Made by a program: the position numbers and the translations under genes
Origin: an uncultured Eubacterium sp.
Lineage (GTDB): Bacteria; Bacillota; Clostridia; Lachnospirales; Lachnospiraceae
NCBI GenBank assembly: GCA_910586045.1
Contig: CAJUIH010000061.1
Location: 1 to 21,289, forward strand
Length of the DNA stretch: 21,289 bases
Direction of reading: 5' to 3'
The notes under the pieces: generated by a model
The model's input: only the letters and a program-made list of their open reading frames with translations
Databases searched by the model: none
Told to the model about the DNA's origin: nothing
Shown here: piece after piece, positions 5,814 to 14,616 of the stretch
Layout of the letters: each line of letters begins with the position of its first letter
How positions within the stretch are numbered: position 1 is the first letter of the stretch

Positions 5814-8800
5814 TCACCGATATAATGAAAAATCATTCATTTCTTTTAAAAACCCCGCCCGCGAAAACGCTTCTTTGATCCAATCCGGATATTCCTTTAC
5901 CGTAATGCGCCTGCGCGTATAAAACAAACGCCCGTCTTTAAAATACTCCGCAAACAATTTCAGACATTCCGTTATTTTTTCCAGATCTAAAACTTCCTGT
6001 TTCTTTTGCTCGTTCGGTTCCGCTTTTTCATCCGCTAACAGTCTAAATATCTTCCCATGGCGTTCCATCACCGCTACCGGAAGCCCTCCCAGACATGCGA
6101 CAGCCGTTCCCGCAAGCTGCTGAAAGTTTCTGCCCGGTAAATGCGGCAGCACTTTCCCCCATGGCTGCTCCGGATCCTGCGCATGCACCCATACCAGCGT
6201 TTTTTCCGGCTTCTGCAAAAAACGCACCAATGCCGGGTAGTCTTTTGCGTAAATAAACTGCGCGCCGGACATCCCGCGTACAAAATACCCCCGCCTGGCC
6301 TGTCCGGTATACTCCCAGATCCGCAGCACGGACAGCGCTTCCTGCCAGGAAATCCCGCAGGCAGATATGGTTTCTTTGGTCAGAATCCCAAACCGCTTCC
6401 TGCACTGCTCGAGCAACTGCTCTGTCTGGCTGCACGCACGTAACGGCCGTACAATCTCCCATCTTCCCGCGCGCAGCGCTTTGACCAGCATAGCCGCAAG
6501 CTGTTTCGCCGAAGTTTTTTTTGCCTTTTCCAGCACCAGATACTGCCGCACCGGAACAAAACTATCCGCATAGACAAGCCCTTTTCCCATCAGGGACAAC
6601 AGGGTATCATACGGCGAACGCGCCCCAAGCAGGCCGCTTAACGCCTGCATAAAGCTGGCTCCGCGTTTTGCGAGCGCTCCATACAAAATCTGTTCCTCTT
6701 CACTGCATTCCGCGGCTGGTACCTCTTCGACCGCGGCCTCCCAGTCCACCGCTTCCTGCGCGTCAAACCGCAGTCCGCCCTGTTCATCCATATGCCAAAA
6801 CAAGACGCCCTCCGTAAGAAACGCATCAAGCATTCGTTCCTGATATCGCTTAATCCGTGCGGACAGTACGATTTCCTCCCAATACGAAGCAGGCAGAAAA
6901 AGGCCTGCCAGCCGCTCGAGCGTACTGCGCACGCATTCCTCCGGCGGCGCCGAAGACTGCATCCGGGAAAACAAAAAGGCGGCATATGCCTGCGGCTGTG
7001 CGGTCTGGATTTCTTCCCTGCGGTTTTTCAAGGTCTGTACGCTGGCCCTGCGATAAGCCTGCATATGGTAATACCGTCCGTCCTGCTCCACCGCTTCTTT
7101 TTGCAGGCACAGCTTTTGCAGGATTTCGTGTGCAAGGGCATCCGTCCATCCGTAGCGCGCGGCAACCTGGCGGGCATCCGCCGCTCCGCGGTAACGGAGC
7201 ATCCGCCTTACGATATGCAGCCGTTCGTTTGCTGCCGTTTCGTCCATCAAACCGGCATCCAGCGCCGCCGCATACGCTTCCCTATGTTCCGCCGCAATCC
7301 AAAGCCCCTGTTCCAGATAACAAACCCGCCCCTCTTGTGCCAGCCGTTCCAGCCATTCCACCGGAAGATCCAGTTCCCCGGCAGCCAGGTCGCCTTCCGC
7401 CATCAATAGGGAATGAAGCTGCTTTTCATTTTGGGGAAGCCGCAGCGTGCGGTCCCTGCCCTCTGCCTGCAGCAGCTCCTGACGGCCCGGATGCAGCCCG
7501 TTTTCTTGTTCCAGCGCTTTTTCAAACGCTTTTTGGGACGCTTCCACGGCTGCGTAAATTCCGCGCGGCGTAGGCGCATAATCATACATAACCGCCGCTT
7601 CCTGTTCCCATTGCAGCGGCAGCGACATCGGCGACGGCAGATCCGGATACACTTCCCTTACGGTAACGAAACCGGCACGGAGATCCTCCAGCAGCTTTTG
7701 CACGCCCGCGGCGTCCCACAGATCCTGCATACATTCCCGTCTCGTCTCCCGAATCAGCGGATGTTCTTTTTCCGTTACGGCCTGTTCTAACATCTGCGCG
7801 CTGCGCAGACGCTGCATCCACAAAGGCTGCCGCCCGTTTTTCTTTACCCCCATCATAAGCGCCCGGCCGCTGTTGTAGCGAAATGCTATGTTAAACAGCG
7901 GCGTAGCCGGAAGCAGGATTTCCAGACGGCGCATACACGTATCCGGGTCAATCTGGTACAGCACATCCTCCGGCAGCGGCCGGTCCCCATAGGCATAGAG
8001 TAAAAATCCGTCTTCCTCATCGACAAATCCGACTTCCAGCCCGAGCTGGCCGCGCAGCGTTTCCGCCGCGAGCAGCGCCAGCGGCGCATGGATGCGCCTG
8101 CCGAAAACAGAATGTATCATTAACTGGCTGCTGCCGGAAGCATCCCGAAAATGCTCCGCCACAATCGTCCGGTCATCCGCAAGGCCGCCGACCGCCTGGA
8201 TTTGGCGCGTCAAATACCCGCCGGCCAGACTGCAGGCCGCTTCGTCCAGCCCGAGCGCCTGCAGCGCCCCTGTCAGCGTACCGCTTGTATACGCTTCCTG
8301 TAGGCTGTGAAACATGCGCCCAAACGCGATCCCGGTCCGTCTGTCCCGCCCTTTGATCTCACCTTTCCAAAACGGAAGCCTGGCGCCCTCTACCGGAGCC
8401 TGTTCCACCGTTACGGTATCCCGGCCAATCTGCACCACCCGCCAGGCAAACGAACCGAGAATAAAACGGTCCCCTTTTTGGGATTCGTATACAAATTCTT
8501 CATCCACCTCGCCTACTTTTACCCCATCCTGCGTTTTTACGGCATACAGGCCCTTATCCGGTATCGTACCTCCCGCGGAAACCGCCAGCATCCTGCTGTA
8601 GCCATCCCCCTCCACCGTTTCATGCAGGCGGTCATAAAGCACCCGCGGACGGGCCGGAATATCCTGGTGATGTTCATAATCCCCGGCCAGCATGCCAAGC
8701 ACCGCTTTTACATCCGCTTTGGAAACATTCCGAAACGGCCAGGCCCGCGGTAAAATCTCCATGACTTCATCCAGCGAATAACTGCGCCACGCAGCCATGG

Positions 8801-10025
8801 ATACGAGATGCTGCGCGAGCACGTCCAGACATCCGGACGGCGGATGCACCTGTTCCACACCGCCCTGCCTGGCAAGCTGCGCCGTCATCCCGCAGGAAAC
8901 GCATTCGGCGGCTGTCCTTGGAAACAGATACATCACGCTGACCCGGCCCGGATTATGCCCGGCCCTGCCAAGCCGCTGCATCGTACCGGAGACCGTACGC
9001 GGACAGCCCACCTGCAGTACCTGGTCGATTTCACCGACATCAATGCCAAGCTCCATCGAAGAAGTCGCGCATAACAGCCTGAGCGTGCCGTTTCGAAGCG
9101 CCAGCTCTGTCTCCATACGGCGCTCCTTGGACAGGCTGCCATGGTGTACCCGCGCAAATCCGTCCCCGCCAATCAGGTTGACATAATAGGCCAGTTTCTC
9201 TGCATACCGCCGCCCTTCCACAAACGCTATGACACTGCGGCTTCCCTGGCAGTAGGAAAATACAAGCGCGCCGAGCTTTTCCCATACCGGATCTTTGCGC
9301 TTGCCTTTCCACAAGTCCGCGTAAGGGCCGAGCACATCCAGGCGTACTTTTTTCTCCATCACAGGCGCCGCAACCGCGGCGCCCTCCGGCGCCAAATATT
9401 CCGCCGCGGCCTGGAGCGGTTCAATCGTAGCGGACAGGCCGATGCGCTGGAGCGGCCGCGCGCACGAATGATCCAGCCTGGCCAGGGATAGCATCAGATG
9501 CGCACCCCGTTTCGTATCGATCAGGGCATGCAGCTCATCCAGTATCACCGCGCGTGCCGTCGCAAGCACATGCTGCCCGGTTTTTGCCGTAAGCATCAAA
9601 TACAGGGACTCCGGCGTAATAATCAGGATATGCGGCGGCTTACGCACCATCCGCTGGCGCTGCGGCTGCGGCGTATCCCCGGTACGGATCCCGACGGTAA
9701 TCCCATCCTCCGCCCCAAGCCCTTGCAGCGGACGCCTGAGATTTTCACGGATATCCGCGGCGAGGGATTTTAACGGGGATACATAAATCAAATACAATTC
9801 CTGCTTCAGCGTCCCCTCCCGCATCCTGCGTTTTAAGCGGTCTAAAAAAACAAGAAACGCGGACAGCGTTTTTCCGGTTCCTGTCGGTGCGGATACAAGC
9901 ACATGCTTTCCCGCCGCAATCAGCGGCCAGGCTTCTTTCTGCACCGGGGTCGGTTCCCCAAGAGCCTGCGCAAACCATGCCGCTGTTTCTTGTTCAAAAA
10001 TGGTTAACATTTGATCCTGGTCCAT
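5814..10025 (-). CDS. lhr: Long-form Lhr superfamily 2 DNA helicase
   Basis: This 1403-residue protein is of the Lhr (large helicase-related) type, an ATP-dependent 3'-5' DNA translocase implicated in DNA repair. Helicase motifs are complete: Walker A SAPTGTGKT (45-53), SPLKSLAAD (83-91), TPESL (137-141), DELH box (163-166), SAT (198-200), and in RecA domain 2 ATSSMELGIDVGEID (319-333) with QRLGRAGH (349-356). The region to about residue 850 should hold the winged helix and the Lhr core domain (YNSGRALMMGVKKNG lies near 740). The remaining 550 residues correspond to the extra C-terminal part of long Lhr proteins. The frame is intact and the length is close to the E. coli protein (about 1540). 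ATG at 10025 has AGGGA about ten bases upstream and lies 12 bp after the MATE stop, so the two are probably co-transcribed. Confidence 0.92.
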   Translation of the reverse strand: MDQDQMLTIFEQETAAWFAQALGEPTPVQKEAWPLIAAGKHVLVSAPTGTGKTLSAFLVFLDRLKRRMREGTLKQELYLIYVSPLKSLAADIRENLRRPLQGLGAEDGITVGIRTGDTPQPQRQRMVRKPPHILIITPESLYLMLTAKTGQHVLATARAVILDELHALIDTKRGAHLMLSLARLDHSCARPLQRIGLSATIEPLQAAAEYLAPEGAAVAAPVMEKKVRLDVLGPYADLWKGKRKDPVWEKLGALVFSYCQGSRSVIAFVEGRRYAEKLAYYVNLIGGDGFARVHHGSLSKERRMETELALRNGTLRLLCATSSMELGIDVGEIDQVLQVGCPRTVSGTMQRLGRAGHNPGRVSVMYLFPRTAAECVSCGMTAQLARQGGVEQVHPPSGCLDVLAQHLVSMAAWRSYSLDEVMEILPRAWPFRNVSKADVKAVLGMLAGDYEHHQDIPARPRVLYDRLHETVEGDGYSRMLAVSAGGTIPDKGLYAVKTQDGVKVGEVDEEFVYESQKGDRFILGSFAWRVVQIGRDTVTVEQAPVEGARLPFWKGEIKGRDRRTGIAFGRMFHSLQEAYTSGTLTGALQALGLDEAACSLAGGYLTRQIQAVGGLADDRTIVAEHFRDASGSSQLMIHSVFGRRIHAPLALLAAETLRGQLGLEVGFVDEEDGFLLYAYGDRPLPEDVLYQIDPDTCMRRLEILLPATPLFNIAFRYNSGRALMMGVKKNGRQPLWMQRLRSAQMLEQAVTEKEHPLIRETRRECMQDLWDAAGVQKLLEDLRAGFVTVREVYPDLPSPMSLPLQWEQEAAVMYDYAPTPRGIYAAVEASQKAFEKALEQENGLHPGRQELLQAEGRDRTLRLPQNEKQLHSLLMAEGDLAAGELDLPVEWLERLAQEGRVCYLEQGLWIAAEHREAYAAALDAGLMDETAANERLHIVRRMLRYRGAADARQVAARYGWTDALAHEILQKLCLQKEAVEQDGRYYHMQAYRRASVQTLKNRREEIQTAQPQAYAAFLFSRMQSSAPPEECVRSTLERLAGLFLPASYWEEIVLSARIKRYQERMLDAFLTEGVLFWHMDEQGGLRFDAQEAVDWEAAVEEVPAAECSEEEQILYGALAKRGASFMQALSGLLGARSPYDTLLSLMGKGLVYADSFVPVRQYLVLEKAKKTSAKQLAAMLVKALRAGRWEIVRPLRACSQTEQLLEQCRKRFGILTKETISACGISWQEALSVLRIWEYTGQARRGYFVRGMSGAQFIYAKDYPALVRFLQKPEKTLVWVHAQDPEQPWGKVLPHLPGRNFQQLAGTAVACLGGLPVAVMERHGKIFRLLADEKAEPNEQKKQEVLDLEKITECLKLFAEYFKDGRLFYTRRRITVKEYPDWIKEAFSRAGFLKEMNDFSLYR

Positions 10026-10037
10026 CGTTGTTATTCC

Positions 10038-11408
10038 CTACACAAACAAATCATCCCGCGTAATATTATGCAGCCACTTCCCGCTCCGGTAATGGCGGAT
10101 CACCCACGGCCATTTCACAAATTCATCCGTACAGATCAAAAAATACACCCACATGACCGGAAGCTTTAGCACAAACGCCGCCAAAAATCCAAGCGGCACC
10201 GCATAAACCCACATATCAATCGTATCGCAGATAAACCCGAACCGGCTGTCTCCCCCGGCCCGGAACACCCCGGCAATCAATGTCGTATTGACCGCCGCCC
10301 CCATGACATAATAGGTATTGATAAACAGCATGTATTTCAGATAATGCATCGCCTGGTCTGACAAATCCGCATAGGTCAGCACAACCGGCATCACTGCCAG
10401 AATAATCAGGCCGCCGATTGCCCCTGTGATCACGGTAAGCTTCATTAACTTTTTCGCGCCGTCCTGCGCTTCCTCCAGCTTATTCTCCCCTATGATCTTT
10501 CCAAGCAGGATACCGCCCGCGCTCGCCATGCCAAAGCATAAAATCGTTCCAAAATTACGGACTACAATCGCAAATGAATTTGCCGCAACCGCGTCGGTCC
10601 CCAGATGCCCGATAATAACCGAATACATGGAAAACGCCAAGCTCCAGCTAATATCATTGCCAAGCGCCGGCAATGATAAGCGCACAAAATCAGAAAACAG
10701 CAGTTTATTGCGCACAAACAAATACCGGAAATCCAGCTTGATATCTTTGCTTAAAAAAGAAACGATAAAACACGCGGCCAGCTCGATCAGCCTGGACAGC
10801 GACGTCGCAATGGCAACGCCCATGGCACCCAGCTTCGGCGCGCCAAATAATCCAAAAATAAACACGGCATTAAAAAGCACGTTTAAGGAAAACGCAAGCA
10901 CATTCATCGCCGTACTGACCGTCACCCTGCCGACACTGCGCAGCACCGCCAGATACACTTCCGTAATGCCCCAGCACAAATAGCACACGCTCATACACCG
11001 CAGATAAGACGAGCCAATCGCAATTAATTCACTGTCGTTTGTAAAAATCAGCATCATCTGCCGCGGCAGAAGCAGCGCCGCCCCCGCGAATAAAAAGGAA
11101 ATCACGAGGGAGAAACGCAAAGCGATCCCTTCGATGACCTGGATCGCATGCATATCCCCTTTCCCGTAATACTGGGCGCATAACATCGTTGCGCCTGTAC
11201 CAAGGCCATAAAAAACCATAAACAGTACGCTGGCATACTGAGAAGCCAGAGAAACCGCTGAAATAGACGATTGACCCACATAATTGAGCATCACCACATC
11301 CGCGGAACTGACCGCGGCGCTTAACAGGTTTTGAATAATAATCGGCAGCACCAGTTTAAAAATCTGGCTGTAAAATGTGTTGTTTTTTTGCAATGCATGG
11401 TTTTTCAT
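10038..11408 (-). CDS. MATE family exporter, second copy
   Basis: This 456-residue membrane protein has about 12 hydrophobic segments and the MATE layout: FKLVLPIIIQNLLSAAVSSADVVML near the N-terminus, and paired halves with SVGRVTVSTAMNVLAFSLNVLFNAVFIF and a matching C-terminal half. The frame is open to 11594, but ATG at 11408 is chosen. It has GGTGG six bases upstream and starts at the usual MATE N-terminus, while the extra residues (MHCFCDCIS...) look like untranslated leader. It is not a close copy of the exporter at 3619-5001. It has its own promoter (11548-11577) and a 130-nt leader, and runs into lhr 12 bp downstream. The substrate is unknown. Confidence 0.87.
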   Translation of the reverse strand: MKNHALQKNNTFYSQIFKLVLPIIIQNLLSAAVSSADVVMLNYVGQSSISAVSLASQYASVLFMVFYGLGTGATMLCAQYYGKGDMHAIQVIEGIALRFSLVISFLFAGAALLLPRQMMLIFTNDSELIAIGSSYLRCMSVCYLCWGITEVYLAVLRSVGRVTVSTAMNVLAFSLNVLFNAVFIFGLFGAPKLGAMGVAIATSLSRLIELAACFIVSFLSKDIKLDFRYLFVRNKLLFSDFVRLSLPALGNDISWSLAFSMYSVIIGHLGTDAVAANSFAIVVRNFGTILCFGMASAGGILLGKIIGENKLEEAQDGAKKLMKLTVITGAIGGLIILAVMPVVLTYADLSDQAMHYLKYMLFINTYYVMGAAVNTTLIAGVFRAGGDSRFGFICDTIDMWVYAVPLGFLAAFVLKLPVMWVYFLICTDEFVKWPWVIRHYRSGKWLHNITRDDLFV

Positions 11409-11547
11409 CGTCATCCACCATATTCCACAATCTTTTGTTTTGATCCCATGACAAACGATCCCCAGACACAAACAGGCTGTCAAGCAGCGCAGATGAATCA
11501 TATATTGCCTGGAACCGGGTCTGTTCGAAATGAATGGAACCTTGGTT

Positions 11548-11577
11548 ATTCTATCACACCTTGCGATAGATATGCAA
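11548..11577 (-). promoter_or_regulatory. Extended -10 promoter of the MATE-lhr operon
   Basis: On the minus strand, TTGCAT (11572-11577), 18 bases and TAGAAT (11548-11553) preceded by TGA form an extended -10 promoter. It lies in the gene-free stretch 11409-11627, giving a leader of about 130 nt in which I recognise no known riboswitch. Confidence 0.55.
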
Positions 11578-11603
11578 TCACAAAAACAATGCATCCGGCA
11601 CTG

Positions 11604-11615
11604 ACGGTTAACCGT
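11604..11615. promoter_or_regulatory. 12-bp perfect palindrome upstream of the MATE promoter
   Basis: ACGGTTAACCGT lies about 27 bases upstream of the -35 element of the MATE-lhr promoter and 12 bases beyond the iolH-like stop. Its position fits an activator site or a small hairpin at the end of the inositol operon. Confidence 0.3.
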
Positions 11616-11627
11616 ATACCTGTTTTG

Positions 11628-12533
11628 TCATGGTTTTAACAGTTCACGCTCAAGGATTTCCCTTGCCCGCGGCGCTTCAACATCCATGCGTTCCGGATAC
11701 CCAAAAATCGATACACAAGCTATCGCATCCCCGCCTACCGCAAATGTTTTGTGCGCAAAATCCATTTCCCTTAATGTTTCAAAAATACCGTCAAAATCCA
11801 CATCCCCCTCCCCGATCGGGTTATGCTGGTGAATGGATACATCTTCCCTGCCCATTGCATTCAGCCACGGCGGATTTAAAATGTACCGGCAATCCTTTGT
11901 TTGATTATAAGTATCCGCAAACAATACATGGCTCAACGCATCGCCTGCGTACCGGAGCATGGACCGAACGTCCCCGGTTCCCTTATCATAGAAAAACCCA
12001 TGCGGCGCGGAATACACATACTTCAGATTTTCGGAGCGGTAGCTTTTGACCATATCACAGGTTTCATTATTCAACTCGCAAAAATCCCACGGATGGGACT
12101 GGATTTCCACACGGATCCCCTCTTTTTCAAACAGCGGAAGCAGTTCATCCATAGACCGGAACCACATGCCATTGCAGATTTCCTGCTGGTTCGGATCGCC
12201 GGACAATTCGGTATTGATCACCTGCACTCCCATATTGACCGCAATCTGCACGATCTTTTTCCAATTTGCCACCGCCATCTTTCTTTGCTCCTCCGTAGGG
12301 CCTGACCAGCGGTATACTACGATAAAAGAAGAAATCTCTACGCCCGTTTCCTTTAGCGCCATACGGTATTCTGCCTCACATTCCCTGGAAAACAGCGGGT
12401 GCTTGTAAAACGGATTGATCCTCGGATGCGGCGACTGCTCTATATAGCGATACCCCCAGTCCGCAACCTGGTGCACCATTTCCCGAATCCCCATCTGCTT
12501 TGCCAAAACGTCTACGTCAAATGCTATTTTCAT
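11628..12533 (-). CDS. IolH-like sugar phosphate isomerase/epimerase (TIM barrel)
   Basis: This 301-residue protein belongs to the xylose-isomerase-like TIM barrel (AP_endonuc_2) group. Strand and metal-site stretches are visible: YRYIEQSPHPRINPF (28-42), LKETGVEISSFIVVYRWSGP (60-79), VINTELSG (105-112), RVEIQSHPWDF (141-151), SAPHGFFYD (175-183), HVLFADTYN (202-210) and HQHNPIGEGDVDFDGIF (235-251). The YRWS and HQH-IGEG-VD patterns recall IolH proteins of inositol clusters, and it is the third gene of an iolG-iolI operon here. IolH has no firmly known reaction, so only an isomerase or epimerase role in inositol or inosose metabolism is proposed. ATG at 12533 is preceded by an AGGAGG (AAGGAGG) site. 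Confidence 0.72.
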   Translation of the reverse strand: MKIAFDVDVLAKQMGIREMVHQVADWGYRYIEQSPHPRINPFYKHPLFSRECEAEYRMALKETGVEISSFIVVYRWSGPTEEQRKMAVANWKKIVQIAVNMGVQVINTELSGDPNQQEICNGMWFRSMDELLPLFEKEGIRVEIQSHPWDFCELNNETCDMVKSYRSENLKYVYSAPHGFFYDKGTGDVRSMLRYAGDALSHVLFADTYNQTKDCRYILNPPWLNAMGREDVSIHQHNPIGEGDVDFDGIFETLREMDFAHKTFAVGGDAIACVSIFGYPERMDVEAPRAREILERELLKP

Positions 12534-12585
12534 GCGCGCACTCCCTCCTTATTTTCAACTGCCGCCGCAGTGTCGTGACCCCGAT

Positions 12586-13422
12586 TCAAGATCCAAAATA
12601 TTCGGCAACAAACGCTTTGGTTACTTCCGCCGCTTTCTTTACATTCTCGTCATGGGATAACGCATAGTATTCCGGACGAAACTCCTCAATCGTACATACC
12701 CCGTCAAAACCGATTTCTTTTAATGCCGCAGCAATCGCCGGATGGTCAATCACGCCTTCGCACGGCCATAACCGCTTGTCATCGCCGCAGGAACCTAGCG
12801 GAAGATCCTCACAGTCATTCAAATGATAAGCAAAAATTTTCCTGCCGTCGGCTTTCTTTAAATCCTCGATTCTGGAACACATTTCATGGAAATGGAACGT
12901 ATCTAACGTAATGCCCACATTTTCCCTGTCTACCGCTTTTACTACCTCATAAGCCGTACCAAACTGATTGATGGAACAATTCGGCGCGCCGCAAAATTCC
13001 AGGGAAATACGAATGTCAGAACCGACCCGATCCGACAAATACCGCAGCCTTTCTACTGCTTCGTCCCGGATTTGCGACACGCTTTTATCTTTTACGCCAA
13101 ACTGCGGAACGGTGATCAGCATTTTCATGCCGATTGCCTTACACACTTCGATAATAAAGTCTGTTTCTTCGTCTATCTCTTTTTCGCCTGCCGCGTCCCT
13201 CTGATTAAAATAAATCAAGGTATTGTAAGCCCATGGTTTTAAATGGTGATTTTGAAACCAGCCTGCCAGTTCCTGCAGCGTATGTTCCTTTAAATAATCT
13301 TTGATGCAGTCAAAACGAATCTCAATATAATCAAATCCATACTTCTCACATGCCTCCAAGTCCGCCAGTAACGACTGTCCCTTACACTCCAGCGCTGTTG
13401 CTTCATTGAATCCGATTTTCAT
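12586..13422 (-). CDS. iolI: 2-keto-myo-inositol (inosose) isomerase
   Basis: This 278-residue TIM-barrel protein matches the Bacillus subtilis IolI layout and length. Recognisable stretches are FNEATALE (5-12), DYIEIR (31-36), LEFCGAPNCSINQFGTAYEVV (141-161), DTFHFH (174-179), IFAYHLND (196-203) and FRPEYY (248-253). The metal ligands of the family, Glu142, Asp174, His200 and Glu246, are all present at the same numbers I recall for Bacillus IolI. The enzyme converts 2-keto-myo-inositol to 1-keto-D-chiro-inositol, linking inositol stereoisomers. It lies between iolG (98 bp upstream) and the iolH-like gene (52 bp downstream). GGGGA precedes the ATG. Confidence 0.85.
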   Translation of the reverse strand: MKIGFNEATALECKGQSLLADLEACEKYGFDYIEIRFDCIKDYLKEHTLQELAGWFQNHHLKPWAYNTLIYFNQRDAAGEKEIDEETDFIIEVCKAIGMKMLITVPQFGVKDKSVSQIRDEAVERLRYLSDRVGSDIRISLEFCGAPNCSINQFGTAYEVVKAVDRENVGITLDTFHFHEMCSRIEDLKKADGRKIFAYHLNDCEDLPLGSCGDDKRLWPCEGVIDHPAIAAALKEIGFDGVCTIEEFRPEYYALSHDENVKKAAEVTKAFVAEYFGS

Positions 13423-13501
13423 AATGCTTTCCCCACTTTCCTATGATTTTTATGTTTGTTTTTGCCTATTCTGGTTCGTATTTTCTTATTTCCTGATTGT
13501 G

Positions 13502-13514
13502 CGCGTGCACGCAA
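13502..13514. promoter_or_regulatory. Possible second operator between iolG and iolI
   Basis: GTGCACGCAA (13505-13514) matches nine of ten bases of the half-site GTGAACGCAA in the palindrome at 14596-14617, and GCGTGCACGC (13503-13512) is itself a perfect 10-bp palindrome. The other half-site is poor. It lies in the 98-bp gap before iolI and might be an auxiliary site for the same regulator. Confidence 0.3.
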
Positions 13515-13520
13515 CACGCA

Positions 13521-14525
13521 TTATTGATAAAAGTCCGGTTTTTCTACCGTCACTACCTGTTCGATCCGGCCTGTTTCCTGCGCCTTTACAAGCGCGTCCG
13601 CCGTAACTGCCGCCAGATATCCATCCCAGGCTGTCGGCCCTTCGATCACGTCTTTTTGCGCACAATCCACCCAGTTTTGCAGTTCCGCGTCATAAGCGTC
13701 CTTAAATAATACAAAGCAATCCGTCGTAATTTCGGTAGAAAGCGCCGCGTTTTTGCGGATCGACGGCGCCATCGGCATCCCCATTTTCAAAGCGCCGTCT
13801 TCACATACGACTTCACAGTTAATATCATAACCAAACCTGCAGTTTACAAAACATTCCACATCGATACAGATCCCGCTTTTTGTACGCATCAGCATAATCT
13901 GCGGGTCTTTCAATTCGCGGTGGGAATATTTGGTCACTTTCGGCAGAATCACCTGCACACTTTCATAATCATCGTCAACCAGCCAATGGCAAAGGTCGAT
14001 CTCATGAATAACCGTATCGTGGACTGCCATCGGCGTATCATAATTTGTGCCGACCTGCGGATTGCGGTGCGTGCAGTGCATCATCAGCGGCTGCCCATAT
14101 TCGCCGGTCGCAATCGCGTCCTTGATCTGTATATATCCTTTATGGTAACGTCGCATAAATCCAAGCTGGATCAGATGCCTGCCGCCTGCAATTTCCGCTT
14201 CCATAACTTTCTGACAGTCCTTTGCCGTTGTACAAAGCGGCTTTTCGCAAAACACGCGTTTGCCGAGGCGTATTGCTTCCAAAAGATCGTCACAATGCGC
14301 AAAACCAGGAGAAACAATCAATACCGCTTCCACCCCGGGATCCTGCATCAGATCTTTTCCGCTTGCATAAACTTTTGCGCCGCCCGCCAGTTCGGCTGCT
14401 TTCTTCGCGCTTTCTTCCCATACATCGGATACCGCGGTCACCCGCGCCCCCTGTATTCTTTGTGTAATTCTTTGTATATGGTCTTTTCCCATACCGCCGC
14501 ATCCAATTACGCCTACTTTTAACAT
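13521..14525 (-). CDS. iolG: myo-inositol 2-dehydrogenase / D-chiro-inositol 3-dehydrogenase
   Basis: This 334-residue Gfo/Idh/MocA oxidoreductase has the N-terminal NAD-binding Rossmann fold VGVIGCGGMGKDHIQRI (4-20) and FCEKPL (92-97). The catalytic triad of IolG is in register: Lys95 in CEKP, Asp170 and His174 in HDTVIHEID. FMRRYHKGYIQIK (123-135), CTHRNP-VGTNY and GPTAWDGYLAAVTADA near the C-terminus closely resemble Bacillus IolG. It oxidises myo-inositol to 2-keto-myo-inositol with NAD+, the entry reaction of inositol catabolism, in the cytoplasm. It heads the operon iolG-iolI-iolH-like; AAGGCGG precedes the ATG, and its promoter overlaps a 22-bp palindrome. A related cyclitol substrate such as scyllo-inositol is the main alternative. 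Confidence 0.87.
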   Translation of the reverse strand: MLKVGVIGCGGMGKDHIQRITQRIQGARVTAVSDVWEESAKKAAELAGGAKVYASGKDLMQDPGVEAVLIVSPGFAHCDDLLEAIRLGKRVFCEKPLCTTAKDCQKVMEAEIAGGRHLIQLGFMRRYHKGYIQIKDAIATGEYGQPLMMHCTHRNPQVGTNYDTPMAVHDTVIHEIDLCHWLVDDDYESVQVILPKVTKYSHRELKDPQIMLMRTKSGICIDVECFVNCRFGYDINCEVVCEDGALKMGMPMAPSIRKNAALSTEITTDCFVLFKDAYDAELQNWVDCAQKDVIEGPTAWDGYLAAVTADALVKAQETGRIEQVVTVEKPDFYQ

Positions 14526-14558
14526 CTTTTTTCCGCCTTTCTGTTTTTTGTTTGCTGC

Positions 14559-14577
14559 GAACCGCTATTGCCGGTTC
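14559..14577 (-). other. Short hairpin at the 5' end of the iolG mRNA
   Basis: GAACCG (14559-14564) and CGGTTC (14572-14577) pair around a seven-base loop, just after the predicted transcription start near 14580. This could be a 5' stabilising hairpin. The rest of the 313-bp gene-free stretch 14526-14838 holds the iolG promoter/operator (14588-14617), an AT-rich segment (14620-14700) with nothing recognisable, and the palindrome at 14763-14812. Confidence 0.35.
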
Positions 14578-14587
14578 TTATATGGCC

Positions 14588-14616
14588 ATCTTATCATTGC
14601 GTTCACGTGAACGCAA
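14588..14616 (-). promoter_or_regulatory. Promoter of the inositol operon
   Basis: On the minus strand, TTGCGT (14611-14616), 17 bases and TAAGAT (14588-14593) give a modest sigma-A match (3/6 and 4/6). The -35 and most of the spacer lie inside the palindrome 14596-14617, so a bound repressor would block polymerase. The leader to iolG is about 55 nt. Confidence 0.5.

Noticed and set aside
6792..7573. Long plus-strand reading frames (up to 238 codons) inside the lhr gene
   Set aside because: They are antisense to an intact helicase, their peptides are rich in Pro, Arg and Cys with no domain, and no ribosome binding site precedes them. They are shadows of a GC-rich gene.
11409..11594. 62-residue extension of the second MATE gene
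   Set aside because: It contains the untranslated leader after the promoter at 11548-11577. The start at 11408 has GGTGG at six bases and the normal MATE N-terminus.
13920..14522. 200-codon plus-strand frame opposite iolG
   Set aside because: It is antisense to a well-conserved dehydrogenase gene, has no Shine-Dalgarno site and shows no recognisable motif.
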